From Hippasteria phrygiana (lineage: Eukaryota > Echinodermata > Asteroidea > Valvatida > Goniasteridae): DNA of 64,000 bases. The stretch lies in assembly GCA_037893225.1 (NCBI GenBank), contig JAZGUH010000087.1, positions 434,001 to 498,000 on the forward strand. Reading direction: 5' to 3'. A program made the translations under genes and the position numbers. Under the pieces are notes generated by a model. That model saw nothing but the letters and a program-made list of their open reading frames with translations. It did no database searches and was not told where the DNA came from. This document shows, in pieces, positions 1 to 13,000 of this stretch. Numbering within the stretch: position 1 is the first letter of the stretch; the number at the start of each line of letters is the position of its first letter.

Positions 1-34
1 GTTGCAATCATCGGCGGCTTCCCAGAGTTAAAAC
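1..34. repeat. Partial satellite monomer at left edge (positions 199-232)
   Basis: This is the last 34 bases of a monomer. It carries the CAATCATC / CTTCCCAG allele pair of class B or D monomers. It is cut by the window edge, so the array extends to the left. Confidence 0.95.
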
Positions 35-266
35 TTGTGGAGAAAATTCAAACCTCGCAATGTTTATTTTCTTTCCGGCCAACATCTGTGTACATGTTAC
101 CGTCTATTTATTGCTCCATGCCTGTCAAATTCCCTGGGGTATGGACTTGCTTTACTCATTCATAATTGCATGAAATATCAACCAAATGCAGTAATTTTGA
201 CATGTATGGATAGCTTAGATCTGGCGCTACATGTTGCAATTATCGGCGGCTTCTTAGAGTTAAAAC

Positions 267-498
267 TTGTGGAGAAAATTCAAACCTCGCAATGTTTATT
301 TTCTTTCCGGCCAACATCTGTGTACATGTTACCGTCTATTTATTGCTCCATGCATGTCAAATTCCCTGGGGTATGGACTTGCTTTACTCATTCATAATTG
401 CATGAAATATCAACAAAATTCAGTAATTTTGACATGTATGGATAGCTTAGATCTGGCGCTACATGTTGCAATCATCGGCGGCTTCCCAGAGTTAAAAC
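267..498. repeat. Representative full-length monomer (232 bp)
   Basis: This copy is chosen to anchor the internal elements. ACATGT occurs three times (324-329, 432-437, 461-466). There is an 8-base palindrome CATGCATG at 349-356, a short inverted repeat TTCAT-6-ATGAA at 391-406, a BglII-type AGATCT at 449-454, and CCGGCC at 306-311. The nearly invariant segment is positions 2-30 (268-296). The monomer length is 3 x 77 + 1, so the reading frame shifts at each unit. This copy has the rare AACAAAATT variant near 410-418, also seen near 13861, 17106, 23132, 29391 and 58139. It is otherwise close to class C with a CC-type end. Confidence 0.93.
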
Positions 499-2818
499 TT
501 GTGGAGAAAATTCAAACCTCGCAATGTTTATTTTCTTTCCGGCCAACATCTGTGTACATGTTACCGTCTATTTATTGCTCCATGCATGTCAAATTCCCTG
601 GGGTATGGACTTGCTTTACTCATTCATAATTGCATGAAATATCAACCAAATTCAGTAATTTTGACATGTATGGATAGCTTAGATCTGGCGCTACATGTTG
701 CAATTATCGGCGGCTTCTTAGAGTTAAAACTTGTGGAGAAAATTCAAACCTCGCAATGTTAATTTTCTTTCCGGCCAACATCTGTGTACATATTACCGTC
801 TATTTATTGCTCCATGCATGTCAAATTCCCTGGGGTATGGACTTGCTTTATTCATTCATAATTGCATGAAATATCAACCAAATGCAGTATTTTTGACATG
901 TATGGATAGCTTAGATCTGGCGCTACATGTTGCAATTATCGGCGGCTTCTTAGAGTTAACACTTGTGGAGAAAATTCAAACCTCGCAATGTTTATTTTCT
1001 TTCCGGCCAACATCTGTGTACATGTTACCGTCTATTTATTGCTCCATGCCTGTCAAATTCCCTGGGGTATGGACTTGCTTTACTCATTCATAATTGCATG
1101 AAATATCAACCAAATGCAGTAATTTTGACATGTATGTATAGCTTAGATCTGGCGCTACATGTTGCAATCATCGGCGGCTTCCCAGAGTTAAAACTTGTGG
1201 AGAAAATTCAAACCTCGCAATGTTTATTTTCTTTCCGGCCAACATCTGTGTACATGTTACCGTCTATTTATTGCTCCATGCCTGTCAAATTCCCTGGGGT
1301 ATGGACTTGCTTTACTCATTCATAATTGCATGAAATATCAACCAAATGCAGTAATTTTGACATGTATGGATAGCTTAGATCTGGCGCTACATGTTGCAAT
1401 TATCGGCGGCTTCTTAGAGTTAAAACTTGTGGAGAAAATTCAAACCTCGCAATGTTTATTTTCTTTCCGGCCAACATCTGTGTACATGTTACCGTCTATT
1501 TATTGCTCCATGCATGTCAAATTCCCTGGGGTATGGACTTGCTTTACTCATTCATAATTGCATGAAATATCAACCAAATTCAGTAATTTTGACATGTATG
1601 GATAGCTTAGATCTGGCGCTACATGTTGCAATTATCGGCGGCTTCTTAGAGCTAAAACTTGTGGAGAAAATTCAAACCTCGCAATGTTAATTTTCTTTCC
1701 GGCCAACATCTGTGTACATATTACCGTCTATTTATTGCTCCATGCATGTCAAATTCCCTGGGGTATGGACTTGCTTTATTCATTCATAATTGCATGAAAT
1801 ATCAACCAAATGCAGTATTTTTGACATGTATGGATAGCTTAGATCTGGCGCTACATGTTGCAATTATCGGCGGCTTCTTAGAGTTAACACTTGTGGAGAA
1901 AATTCAAACCTCGCAATGTTTATTTTCTTTCCGGCCAACATCTGTGTACATGTTACCGTCTATTTATTGCTCCATGCCTGTCAAATTCCCTGGGGTATGG
2001 ACTTGCTTTACTCATTCATAATTGCATGAAATATCAACCAAATGCAGTAATTTTGACATGTATGTATAGCTTAGATCTGGCGCTACATGTTGCAATCATC
2101 GGCGGCTTCCCAGAGTTAAAACTTGTGGAGAAAATTCAAACCTCGCAATGTTTATTTTCTTTCCGGCCAACATCTGTGTACATGTTACCGTCTATTTATT
2201 GCTCCATGCATGTCAAATTCCCTGGGGTATGGACTTGCTTTACTCATTCATAATTGCATGAAATATCAACCAAATTCAGTAATTTTGACATGTATGGATA
2301 GCTTAGATCTGGCGCTACATGTTGCAATTATCGGCGGCTTCTTAGAGTTAAAACTTGTGGAGAAAATTCAAACCTCGCAATGTTAATTTTCTTTCCGGCC
2401 AACATCTGTGTACATATTACCGTCTATTTATTGCTCCATGCATGTCAAATTCCCTGGGGTATGGACTTGCTTTATTCATTCATAATTGCATGAAATATCA
2501 ACCAAATGCAGTAATTTTGACATGTATGGATAGCTTAGATCTGGCGCTACATGTTGCAATCATCGGCGGCTTCCCAGAGTTAAAACTTGTGGAGAAAATT
2601 CAAACCTCGCAATGTTTATTTTCTTTCCGGCCAACATCTGTGTACATGTTACCGTCTATTTATTGCTCCATGCATGTCAAATTCCCTGGGGTATGGACTT
2701 GCTTTACTCATTCATAATTGCATGAAATATCAACCAAATTCAGTAATTTTGACATGTATGGATAGCTTAGATCTGGCGCTACATGTTGCAATTATCGGCG
2801 GCTTCTTAGAGTTAAAAC

Positions 2819-3049
2819 TTGTGGAGAAAATTCAAACCTCGCAATGTTTATTTTCTTTCCGGCCAACATCTGTGTGCATATTACCTTCTATTTATTGCTC
2901 CATGCCTGTCAAATTCGCCAGGGTATGACTTGCTTTACTCATTCATAATTGCATGAAATATCAACCAAATTCAGTAATTTTGACATGTATGGATAGCTTA
3001 GATCTGGCGCTACATGTTGCAATCATCGGCGGCCTACCAGAGTTAAAAC
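2819..3049. repeat. Class D monomer, 231 bp (first of 48)
   Basis: This class lacks one G in GGTATGGACTT (positions 109/110) and reads GGTATGACTT. The deletion is linked to CCTTCT (T at 68), CCTGTC (C at 88) and nearly always GTGTGCAT (G at 58). D monomers start at 2819, 3514, 4441, 6760, 10239, 13486, 14181, 15108, 15803, 16730, 17425, 18352, 19047, 20206, 21829, 22756, 23451, 24378, 25305, 26000, 27856, 29015, 29710, 30637, 31332, 32492, 34115, 35506, 36665, 37592, 39911, 40838, 43157, 44780, 45939, 46402, 49185, 50576, 51039, 51502, 54285, 55676, 56139, 57066, 58689, 59848, 61471 and 62862. Three subtypes differ just before the deletion: CGCCAGG (10 copies), CCTGGGG with TTTCTC at 118-123 (10 copies) and CCCCAGG (28 copies). 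The copy at 15108 has A at 58, the only exception noticed. A single origin of the deletion followed by spread is the simplest reading. Confidence 0.93.
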
Positions 3050-6000
3050 TTGTGGAGAAAATTCAAACCTCGCAATGTTAATTTTCTTTCCGGCCAACAT
3101 CTGTGTACATATTACCGTCTATTTATTGCTCCATGCCTGTCAAATTCCCTGGGGTATGGACTTGCTTTACTCATTCATAATTGCATGAAATATCAACCAA
3201 ATGCAGTAATTTTGACATGTATGTATAGCTTAGATCTGGCGCTACATGTTGCAATCATCGGCGGCTTCCCAGAGTTAAAACTTGTGGAGAAAATTCAAAC
3301 CTCGCAATGTTTATTTTCTTTCCGGCCAACATCTGTGTACATGTTACCGTCTATTTATTGCTCCATGCATGTCAAATTCCCTGGGGTATGGACTTGCTTT
3401 ACTCATTCATAATTGCATGAAATGTCCACCAAATTCAGTAATTTTGACATGTATGGATAGCTTAGATCTGGCGCTACATGTTGCAATTATCGGCGGCTTC
3501 TTAGAGTTAAAACTTGTGGAGAAAATTCAAACCTCGCAATGTTTATTTTCTTTCCGGCCAACATCTGTGTGCATATTACCTTCTATTTATTGCTCCATGC
3601 CTGTCAAATTCCCTGGGGTATGACTTGCTTTTCTCATTCATAATTGCATGAAATATCAACCAAATTCAGTAATTTTGACATGTATGGATAGCTTAGATCT
3701 GGCGCTACATGTTGCAATCATCGGCGGCTTCCCAGAGTTAAAACTTGTGGAGAAAATTCAAACCTCGCAATGTTAATTTTCTTTCCGGCCAACATCTGTG
3801 TACATATTACCGTCTATTTATTGCTCCATGCATGTCAAATTCCCTGGGGTATGGACTTGCTTTATTCATTCATAATTGCATGAAATATCAACCAAATGCA
3901 GTATTTTTGACATGTATGGATAGCTTAGATCTGGCGCTACATGTTGCAATTATCGGCGGCTTCTTAGAGTTAACACTTGTGGAGAAAATTCAAACCTCGC
4001 AATGTTTATTTTCTTTCCGGCCAACATCTGTGTACATGTTACCGTCTATTTATTGCTCCATGCCTGTCAAATTCCCTGGGGTATGGACTTGCTTTACTCA
4101 TTCATAATTGCATGAAATATCAACCAAATGCAGTAATTTTGACATGTATGTATAGCTTAGATCTGGCGCTACATGTTGCAATCATCGGCGGCTTCCCAGA
4201 GTTAAAACTTGTGGAGAAAATTCAAACCTCGCAATGTTTATTTTCTTTCCGGCCAACATCTGTGTGCATATTACCGTCTATTTATTGCTCCATGCATGTC
4301 AAATTCCCTGGGGTATGGACTTGCTTTACTCATTCATAATTGCATGAAATATCAACCAAATTCAGTAATTTTGACATGTATGTATAGCTTAGATCTGGCG
4401 CTACATGTTGCAATTATCGGCGGCTTCTTAGAGTTAAAACTTGTGGAGAAAATTCAAACCTCGCAATGTTTATTTTCTTTCCGGCCAACATCTGTGTGCA
4501 TATTACCTTCTATTTATTGCTCCATGCCTGTCAAATTCCCCAGGGTATGACTTGCTTTACTCATTCATAATTGCATGAAATATCAACCAAATTCAGTAAT
4601 TTTGACATGTATGGATAGCTTAGATCTGGCGCTACATGTTGCAATCATCGGCAGCTTCCCAGAGTTAAAACTTGTGGAGAAAATTCAAACCTCGCAATGT
4701 TAATTTTCTTTCCGGCCAACATCTGTGTACCTATTACCGTCTATTTATTGCTCCATGCATGTCAAATTCCCTGGGGTATGGACTTGCTTTATTCATTCAT
4801 AATTGCATGAAATATCAACCAAATGCAGTATTTTTGACATGTATGGATAGCATAGATCTGGCGCTACATGTTGCAATTATCGGCGGCTTCTTAGAGTTAA
4901 CACTTGTGGAGAAAATTCAAACCTCGCAATGTTTATTTTCTTTCCGGCCAACATCTGTGTACATGTTAGCGTCTATTTATTGCTCCATGCCTGTCAAATT
5001 CCCTGGGGTATGGACTTGCTTTACTCATTCATAATTGCATGAAATATCAACCAAATGCAGTAATTTTGACATGTATGTATAGCTTTGATCTGGCGCTACA
5101 TGTTGCAATCATCGGCGGCTTCCCAGAGTTAAAACTTGTGGAGAAAATTCAAACCTCGCAATGTTTATTTTCTTTCCGGCCAACATCTGTGTGCATATTA
5201 CCGTCTATTTATTGCTCCATGCATGTCAAATTCCCTGGGGTATGGACTTGCTTTACTCATTCATAATTGCATGAAATATCAACCAAATACAGTAATTTTG
5301 ACATGTATGGATAGCTTAGATCTGGCGCTACATGTTGCAATTATCGGCGGCTTCTTAGAGTTAACACTTGTGGAGAAAATTCAAACCTCGCAATGTTTAT
5401 TTTCTTTCCGGCCAACATCTGTGTACATGTTACCGTCTATTTATTGCTCCATGCCTGTCAAATTCCCTGGGGTATGGACTTGCTTTACTCATTCATAATT
5501 GCATGAAATATCAACCAAATGCAGTAATTTTGACATGTATGTATAGCTTAGATCTGGCGCTACATGTTGCAATCATCGGCGGCTTCCCAGAGTTAAAACT
5601 TGTGGAGAAAATTCAAACCTCGCAATGTTTATTTTCTTTCCGGCCAACATCTGTGTACATGTTACCGTCTATTTATTGCTCCATGCCTGTCAAATTCCCT
5701 GGGGTATGGACTTGCTTTACTCATTCATAATTGCATGAAATATCAACCAAATGCAGTAATTTTGACATGTATGTATAGCTTAGATCTGGCGCTACATGTT
5801 GCAATCATCGGCGGCTTCCCAGAGTTAAAACCTGTGGAGAAAATTCAAACCTCGCAATGTTTATTTTCTTTCCGGCCAACATCTGTGTACATGTTACCGT
5901 CTATTTATTGCTCCATGCATGTCAAATTCCCTGGGGTATGGACTTGCTTTACTCATTCATAATTGCATGAAATATCAACCAAATTCAGTAATTTTGACAT

Positions 6001-6063
6001 GTATGGATAGCTTAGATCTGGCGCTACATGTTGCAATTATCGGCGGCTTCTTAGAGTTAAAAC

Positions 6064-6295
6064 TTGTGGAGAAAATTCAAACCTCGCAATGTTAATTTTC
6101 TTTCCGGCCAACATCTGTGTACATATTACCGTCTATTTATTGCTCCATGCATGTCAAATTCCCTGGGGTATGGACTTGCTTTATTCATTCATAATTGCAT
6201 GAAATATCAACCAAATGCAGTATTTTTGACATGTATGGATAGCTTAGATCTGGCGCTACATGTTGCAATTATCGGCGGCTTCTTAGAGTTAACAC
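6064..6295. repeat. Class A monomer (TTA at 29-31, TTATTC, GTATTTTTG)
   Basis: Class A has A at position 31 (GTTAATTTTC instead of GTTTATTTTC), usually GTACATATTA at 57-66, T at 121 (TTATTC), GCAGTATTTTTG with T at 160, and usually GTTAACAC at the end (C at 230), which makes an HpaI-type GTTAAC. Other examples begin at 731, 1659, 3745, 8383, 9311, 11862, 12790, 14644, 16034, 17888, 19510, 23914, 24841, 30173, 35737, 37128, 43388, 45011, 49416, 54516, 58920, 60079, 61007, 61702 and 63093. It commonly follows a C or D monomer and precedes a B or C monomer, which fixes the phase of the HORs. Confidence 0.88.
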
Positions 6296-6527
6296 TTGTG
6301 GAGAAAATTCAAACCTCGCAATGTTTATTTTCTTTCCGGCCAACATCTGTGTACATGTTACCGTCTATTTATTGCTCCATGCCTGTCAAATTCCCTGGGG
6401 TATGGACTTGCTTTACTCATTCATAATTGCATGAAATATCAACCAAATGCAGTAATTTTGACATGTATGTATAGCTTAGATCTGGCGCTACATGTTGCAA
6501 TCATCGGCGGCTTCCCAGAGTTAAAAC
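6296..6527. repeat. Class B monomer (TATGTATAG, CAATCATC, CTTCCCAG)
   Basis: Class B has TTTATTTTC, GTACATGTTACC, CCTGTC (C at 88), GCAG with G154, TATGTATAG (T at 175), and the pair C207 with CC at 220/221. Further examples start at 963, 1891, 3977, 5368, 5600, 7687, 7919, 8615, 8847, 9543, 9775, 11398, 12094, 12326, 13022, 16266, 19742, 26696 and 32028. It is frequent from 1 to 33 kb. In the right part of the window it is largely replaced by forms that keep T175 but have T207. Confidence 0.86.
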
Positions 6528-7077
6528 TTGTGGAGAAAATTCAAACCTCGCAATGTTTATTTTCTTTCCGGCCAACATCTGTGTGCATATTACCGTCTAT
6601 TTATTGCTCCATGCATGTCAAATTCCCTGGGGTATGGACTTGCTTTACTCATTCATAATTGCATGAAATATCAACCAAATTCAGTAATTTTGACATGTAT
6701 GTATAGCTTAGATCTGGCGCTACATGTTGCAATTATCGGCGGCTTCTTAGAGTTAAAACTTGTGGAGAAAATTCAAACCTCGCAATGTTTATTTTCTTTC
6801 CGGCCAACATCTGTGTGCATATTACCTTCTATTTATTGCTCCATGCCTGTCAAATTCCCCAGGGTATGACTTGCTTTACTCATTCATAATTGCATGAAAT
6901 ATCAACCAAATTCAGTAATTTTGACATGTATGGATAGCTTAGATCTGGCGCTACATGTTGCAATCATCGGCAGCTTCCCAGAGTTAAAACTTGTGGAGAA
7001 AATTCAAACCTCGCAATGTTAATTTTCTTTCCGGCCAACATCTGTGTACCTATTACCGTCTATTTATTGCTGCATGC

Positions 7078-10000
7078 ATGTCAAATTCCCTGGGGTATGG
7101 ACTTGCTTTATTCATTCATAATTGCATGAAATATCAACCAAATGCAGTATTTTTGACATGTATGGATAGCATAGATCTGGCGCTACATGTTGCAATTATC
7201 GGCGGCTTCTTAGAGTTAACACTTGTGGAGAAAATTCAAACCTCGCAATGTTTATTTTCTTTCCGGCCAACATCTGTGTACATGTTAGCGTCTATTTATT
7301 GCTCCATGCCTGTCAAATTCCCTGGGGTATGGACTTGCTTTACTCATTCATAATTGCATGAAATATCAACCAAATGCAGTAATTTTGACATGTATGTATA
7401 GCTTTGATCTGGCGCTACATGTTGCAATCATCGGCGGCTTCCCAGAGTTAAAACTTGTGGAGAAAATTCAAACCTCGCAATGTTTATTTTCTTTCCGGCC
7501 AACATCTGTGTGCATATTACCGTCTATTTATTGCTCCATGCATGTCAAATTCCCTGGGGTATGGACTTGCTTTACTCATTCATAATTGCATGAAATATCA
7601 ACCAAATACAGTAATTTTGACATGTATGGATAGCTTAGATCTGGCGCTACATGTTGCAATTATCGGCGGCTTCTTAGAGTTAACACTTGTGGAGAAAATT
7701 CAAACCTCGCAATGTTTATTTTCTTTCCGGCCAACATCTGTGTACATGTTACCGTCTATTTATTGCTCCATGCCTGTCAAATTCCCTGGGGTATGGACTT
7801 GCTTTACTCATTCATAATTGCATGAAATATCAACCAAATGCAGTAATTTTGACATGTATGTATAGCTTAGATCTGGCGCTACATGTTGCAATCATCGGCG
7901 GCTTCCCAGAGTTAAAACTTGTGGAGAAAATTCAAACCTCGCAATGTTTATTTTCTTTCCGGCCAACATCTGTGTACATGTTACCGTCTATTTATTGCTC
8001 CATGCCTGTCAAATTCCCTGGGGTATGGACTTGCTTTACTCATTCATAATTGCATGAAATATCAACCAAATGCAGTAATTTTGACATGTATGTATAGCTT
8101 AGATCTGGCGCTACATGTTGCAATCATCGGCGGCTTCCCAGAGTTAAAACTTGTGGAGAAAATTCAAACCTCGCAATGTTTATTTTCTTTCCGGCCAACA
8201 TCTGTGTACATGTTACCGTCTATTTATTGCTCCATGCATGTCAAATTCCCTGGGGTATGGACTTGCTTTACTCATTCATAATTGCATGAAATATCAACCA
8301 AATTCAGTAATTTTGACATGTATGGATAGCTTAGATCTGGCGCTACATGTTGCAATTATCGGCGGCTTCTTAGAGTTAAAACTTGTGGAGAAAATTCAAA
8401 CCTCGCAATGTTAATTTTCTTTCCGGCCAACATCTGTGTACATATTACCGTCTATTTATTGCTCCATGCATGTCAAATTCCCTGGGGTATGGACTTGCTT
8501 TATTCATTCATAATTGCATGAAATATCAACCAAATGCAGTATTTTTGACATGTATGGATAGCTTAGATCTGGCGCTACATGTTGCAATTATCGGCGGCTT
8601 CTTAGAGTTAACACTTGTGGAGAAAATTCAAACCTCGCAATGTTTATTTTCTTTCCGGCCAACATCTGTGTACATGTTACCGTCTATTTATTGCTCCATG
8701 CCTGTCAAATTCCCTGGGGTATGGACTTGCTTTACTCATTCATAATTGCATGAAATATCAACCAAATGCAGTAATTTTGACATGTATGTATAGCTTAGAT
8801 CTGGCGCTACATGTTGCAATCATCGGCGGCTTCCCAGAGTTAAAACTTGTGGAGAAAATTCAAACCTCGCAATGTTTATTTTCTTTCCGGCCAACATCTG
8901 TGTACATGTTACCGTCTATTTATTGCTCCATGCCTGTCAAATTCCCTGGGGTATGGACTTGCTTTACTCATTCATAATTGCATGAAATATCAACCAAATG
9001 CAGTAATTTTGACATGTATGTATAGCTTAGATCTGGCGCTACATGTTGCAATCATCGGCGGCTTCCCAGAGTTAAAACTTGTGGAGAAAATTCAAACCTC
9101 GCAATGTTTATTTTCTTTCCGGCCAACATCTGTGTACATGTTACCGTCTATTTATTGCTCCATGCATGTCAAATTCCCTGGGGTATGGACTTGCTTTACT
9201 CATTCATAATTGCATGAAATATCAACCAAATTCAGTAATTTTGACATGTATGGATAGCTTAGATCTGGCGCTACATGTTGCAATTATCGGCGGCTTCTTA
9301 GAGCTAAAACTTGTGGAGAAAATTCAAACCTCGCAATGTTAATTTTCTTTCCGGCCAACATCTGTGTACATATTACCGTCTATTTATTGCTCCATGCATG
9401 TCAAATTCCCTGGGGTATGGACTTGCTTTATTCATTCATAATTGCATGAAATATCAACCAAATGCAGTATTTTTGACATGTATGGATAGCTTAGATCTGG
9501 CGCTACATGTTGCAATTATCGGCGGCTTCTTAGAGTTAACACTTGTGGAGAAAATTCAAACCTCGCAATGTTTATTTTCTTTCCGGCCAACATCTGTGTA
9601 CATGTTACCGTCTATTTATTGCTCCATGCCTGTCAAATTCCCTGGGGTATGGACTTGCTTTACTCATTCATAATTGCATGAAATATCAACCAAATGCAGT
9701 AATTTTGACATGTATGTATAGCTTAGATCTGGCGCTACATGTTGCAATCATCGGCGGCTTCCCAGAGTTAAAACTTGTGGAGAAAATTCAAACCTCGCAA
9801 TGTTTATTTTCTTTCCGGCCAACATCTGTGTACATGTTACCGTCTATTTATTGCTCCATGCCTGTCAAATTCCCTGGGGTATGGACTTGCTTTACTCATT
9901 CATAATTGCATGAAATATCAACCAAATGCAGTAATTTTGACATGTATGTATAGCTTAGATCTGGCGCTACATGTTGCAATCATCGGCGGCTTCCCAGAGT

Positions 10001-13000
10001 TAAAACTTGTGGAGAAAATTCAAACCTCGCAATGTTTATTTTCTTTCCGGCCAACATCTGTGTACATGTTACCGTCTATTTATTGCTCCATGCATGTCAA
10101 ATTCCCTGGGGTATGGACTTGCTTTACTCATTCATAATTGCATGAAATATCAACCAAATTCAGTAATTTTGACATGTATGGATAGCTTAGATCTGGCGCT
10201 ACATGTTGCAATTATCGGCGGCTTCTTAGAGTTAAAACTTGTGGAGATAATTCAAACCTCGCAATGTTTATTTTCTTTCCGGCCAACATCTGTGTGCATA
10301 TTACCTTCTATTTATTGCTCCATGCCTGTCAAATTCGCCAGGGTATGACTTGCTTTACTCATTCATAATTGCATGAAATATCAACCAAATTCAGTAATTT
10401 TGACATGTATGGATAGCTTAGATCTGGCGCTACATGTTGCAATCATCGGCCGCTTCCCAGAGTTAAAACTTGTGGAGAAAATTCAAACCTCGCAATGTTA
10501 ATTTTCTTTCCGGCCAACATCTGTGTACATATTACCGTCTATTTATTGCTCCATGCCTGTCAAATTCCCTGGGGTATGGACTTGCTTTATTCATTCATAA
10601 TTGCATGAAATATCAACCAAATGCAGTATTTTTGACATGTATGGATAGCATAGATCTGGCGCTACATGTTGCAATTATCGGCGGCTTCTTAGAGTTAACA
10701 CTTGTGGAGAAAATTCAAACCTCGCAATGTTTATTTTCTTTCCGGCCAACATCTGTGTACATGTTAGCGTCTATTTATTGCTCCATGCCTGTCAAATTCC
10801 CTGGGGTATGGACTTGCTTTACTCATTCATAATTGCATGAAATATCAACCAAATGCAGTAATTTTGACATGTATGTATAGCTTTGATCTGGCGCTACATG
10901 TTGCAATCATCGGCGGCTTCCCAGAGTTAAAACTTGTGGAGAAAATTCAAACCTCGCAATGTTTATTTTCTTTCCGGCCAACATCTGTGTGCATATTACC
11001 GTCTATTTATTGCTCCATGCATGTCAAATTCCCTGGGGTATGGACTTGCTTTACTCATTCATAATTGCATGAAATATCAACCAAATACAGTAATTTTGAC
11101 ATGTATGGATAGCTTAGATCTGGCGCTACATGTTGCAATTATCGGCGGCTTCTTAGAGTTAACACTTGTGGAGAAAATTCAAACCTCGCAATGTTTATTT
11201 TCTTTCCGGCCAACATCTGTGTACATGTTACCGTCTATTTATTGCTCCATGCCTGTCAAATTCCCTGGGGTATGGACTTGCTTTACTCATTCATAATTGC
11301 ATGAAATATCAACCAAATGCAGTAATTTTGACATGTATGTATAGCTTAGATCTGGCGCTACATGTTGTAATCATCGGCGGCTTCCCAGAGTTAAAACTTG
11401 TGGAGAAAATTCAAACCTCGCAATGTTTATTTTCTTTCCGGCCAACATCTGTGTACATGTTACCGTCTATTTATTGCTCCATGCCTGTCAAATTCCCTGG
11501 GGTATGGACTTGCTTTACTCATTCATAATTGCATGAAATATCAACCAAATGCAGTAATTTTGACATGTATGTATAGCTTAGATCTGGCGCTACATGTTGC
11601 AATCATCGGCGGCTTCCCAGAGTTAAAACTTGTGGAGAAAATTCAAACCTCGCAATGTTTATTTTCTTTCCGGCCAACATCTGTGTACATGTTACCGTCT
11701 ATTTATTGCTCCATGCATGTCAAATTCCCTGGGGTATGGACTTGCTTTACTCATTCATAATTGCATGAAATATCAACCAAATTCAGTAATTTTGACATGT
11801 ATGGATAGCTTAGATCTGGCGCTACATGTTGCAATTATCGGCGGCTTCTTAGAGTTAAAACTTGTGGAGAAAATTCAAACCTCGCAATGTTAATTTTCTT
11901 TCCGGCCAACATCTGTGTACATATTACCGTCTATTTATTGCTCCATGCATGTCAAATTCCCTGGGGTATGGACTTGCTTTATTCATTCATAATTGCATGA
12001 AATATCAACCAAATGCAGTATTTTTGACATGTATGGATAGCTTAGATCTGGCGCTACATGTTGCAATTATCGGCGGCTTCTTAGAGTTAACACTTGTGGA
12101 GAAAATTCAAACCTCGCAATGTTTATTTTCTTTCCGGCCAACATCTGTGTACATGTTACCGTCTATTTATTGCTCCATGCCTGTCAAATTCCCTGGGGTA
12201 TGGACTTGCTTTACTCATTCATAATTGCATGAAATATCAACCAAATGCAGTAATTTTGACATGTATGTATAGCTTAGATCTGGCGCTACATGTTGCAATC
12301 ATCGGCGGCTTCCCAGAGTTAAAACTTGTGGAGAAAATTCAAACCTCGCAATGTTTATTTTCTTTCCGGCCAACATCTGTGTACATGTTACCGTCTATTT
12401 ATTGCTCCATGCCTGTCAAATTCCCTGGGGTATGGACTTGCTTTACTCATTCATAATTGCATGAAATATCAACCAAATGCAGTAATTTTGACATGTATGT
12501 ATAGCTTAGATCTGGCGCTACATGTTGCAATCATCGGCGGCTTCCCAGAGTTAAAACTTGTGGAGAAAATTCAAACCTCGCAATGTTTATTTTCTTTCCG
12601 GCCAACATCTGTGTACATGTTACCGTCTATTTATTGCTCCATGCATGTCAAATTCCCTGGGGTATGGACTTGCTTTACTCATTCATAATTGCATGAAATA
12701 TCAACCAAATTCAGTAATTTTGACATGTATGGATAGCTTAGATCTGGCGCTACATGTTGCAATTATCGGCGGCTTCTTAGAGCTAAAACTTGTGGAGAAA
12801 ATTCAAACCTCGCAATGTTAATTTTCTTTCCGGCCAACATCTGTGTACATATTACCGTCTATTTATTGCTCCATGCATGTCAAATTCCCTGGGGTATGGA
12901 CTTGCTTTATTCATTCATAATTGCATGAAATATCAACCAAATGCAGTATTTTTGACATGTATGGATAGCTTAGATCTGGCGCTACATGTTGCAATTATCG

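Larger units (their letters stand above)
3734..8903. repeat. HOR: 10-mer of 2319 bp, about 2.2 copies
   Basis: 3734-6584 matches 6053-8903 at an offset of 2319 (10 x 232 minus one D deletion). The left limit is CC versus TT at 3732/3733 against 6051/6052. The right limit is G at 6585 versus A at 8904. Only a few differences were seen inside, among them AACCTGTGG near 5830 and TGCATGC versus CCATGC near 7071. Rare markers are shared at the same offset: GTACCTATTA (4731, 7050), GCATAG, TTAGCGTC, GCTTTGATC (5086, 7405) and ATCGGCAGC (4653, 6972). This is a direct tandem duplication. Confidence 0.88.

Noticed and set aside
429..456. Bacterial-type promoter from TTGACA followed by TATGGATAG in each monomer.
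   Set aside because: The spacing is far too short for a -35/-10 pair, the element repeats in every unit, and no gene follows. The window does not look bacterial.
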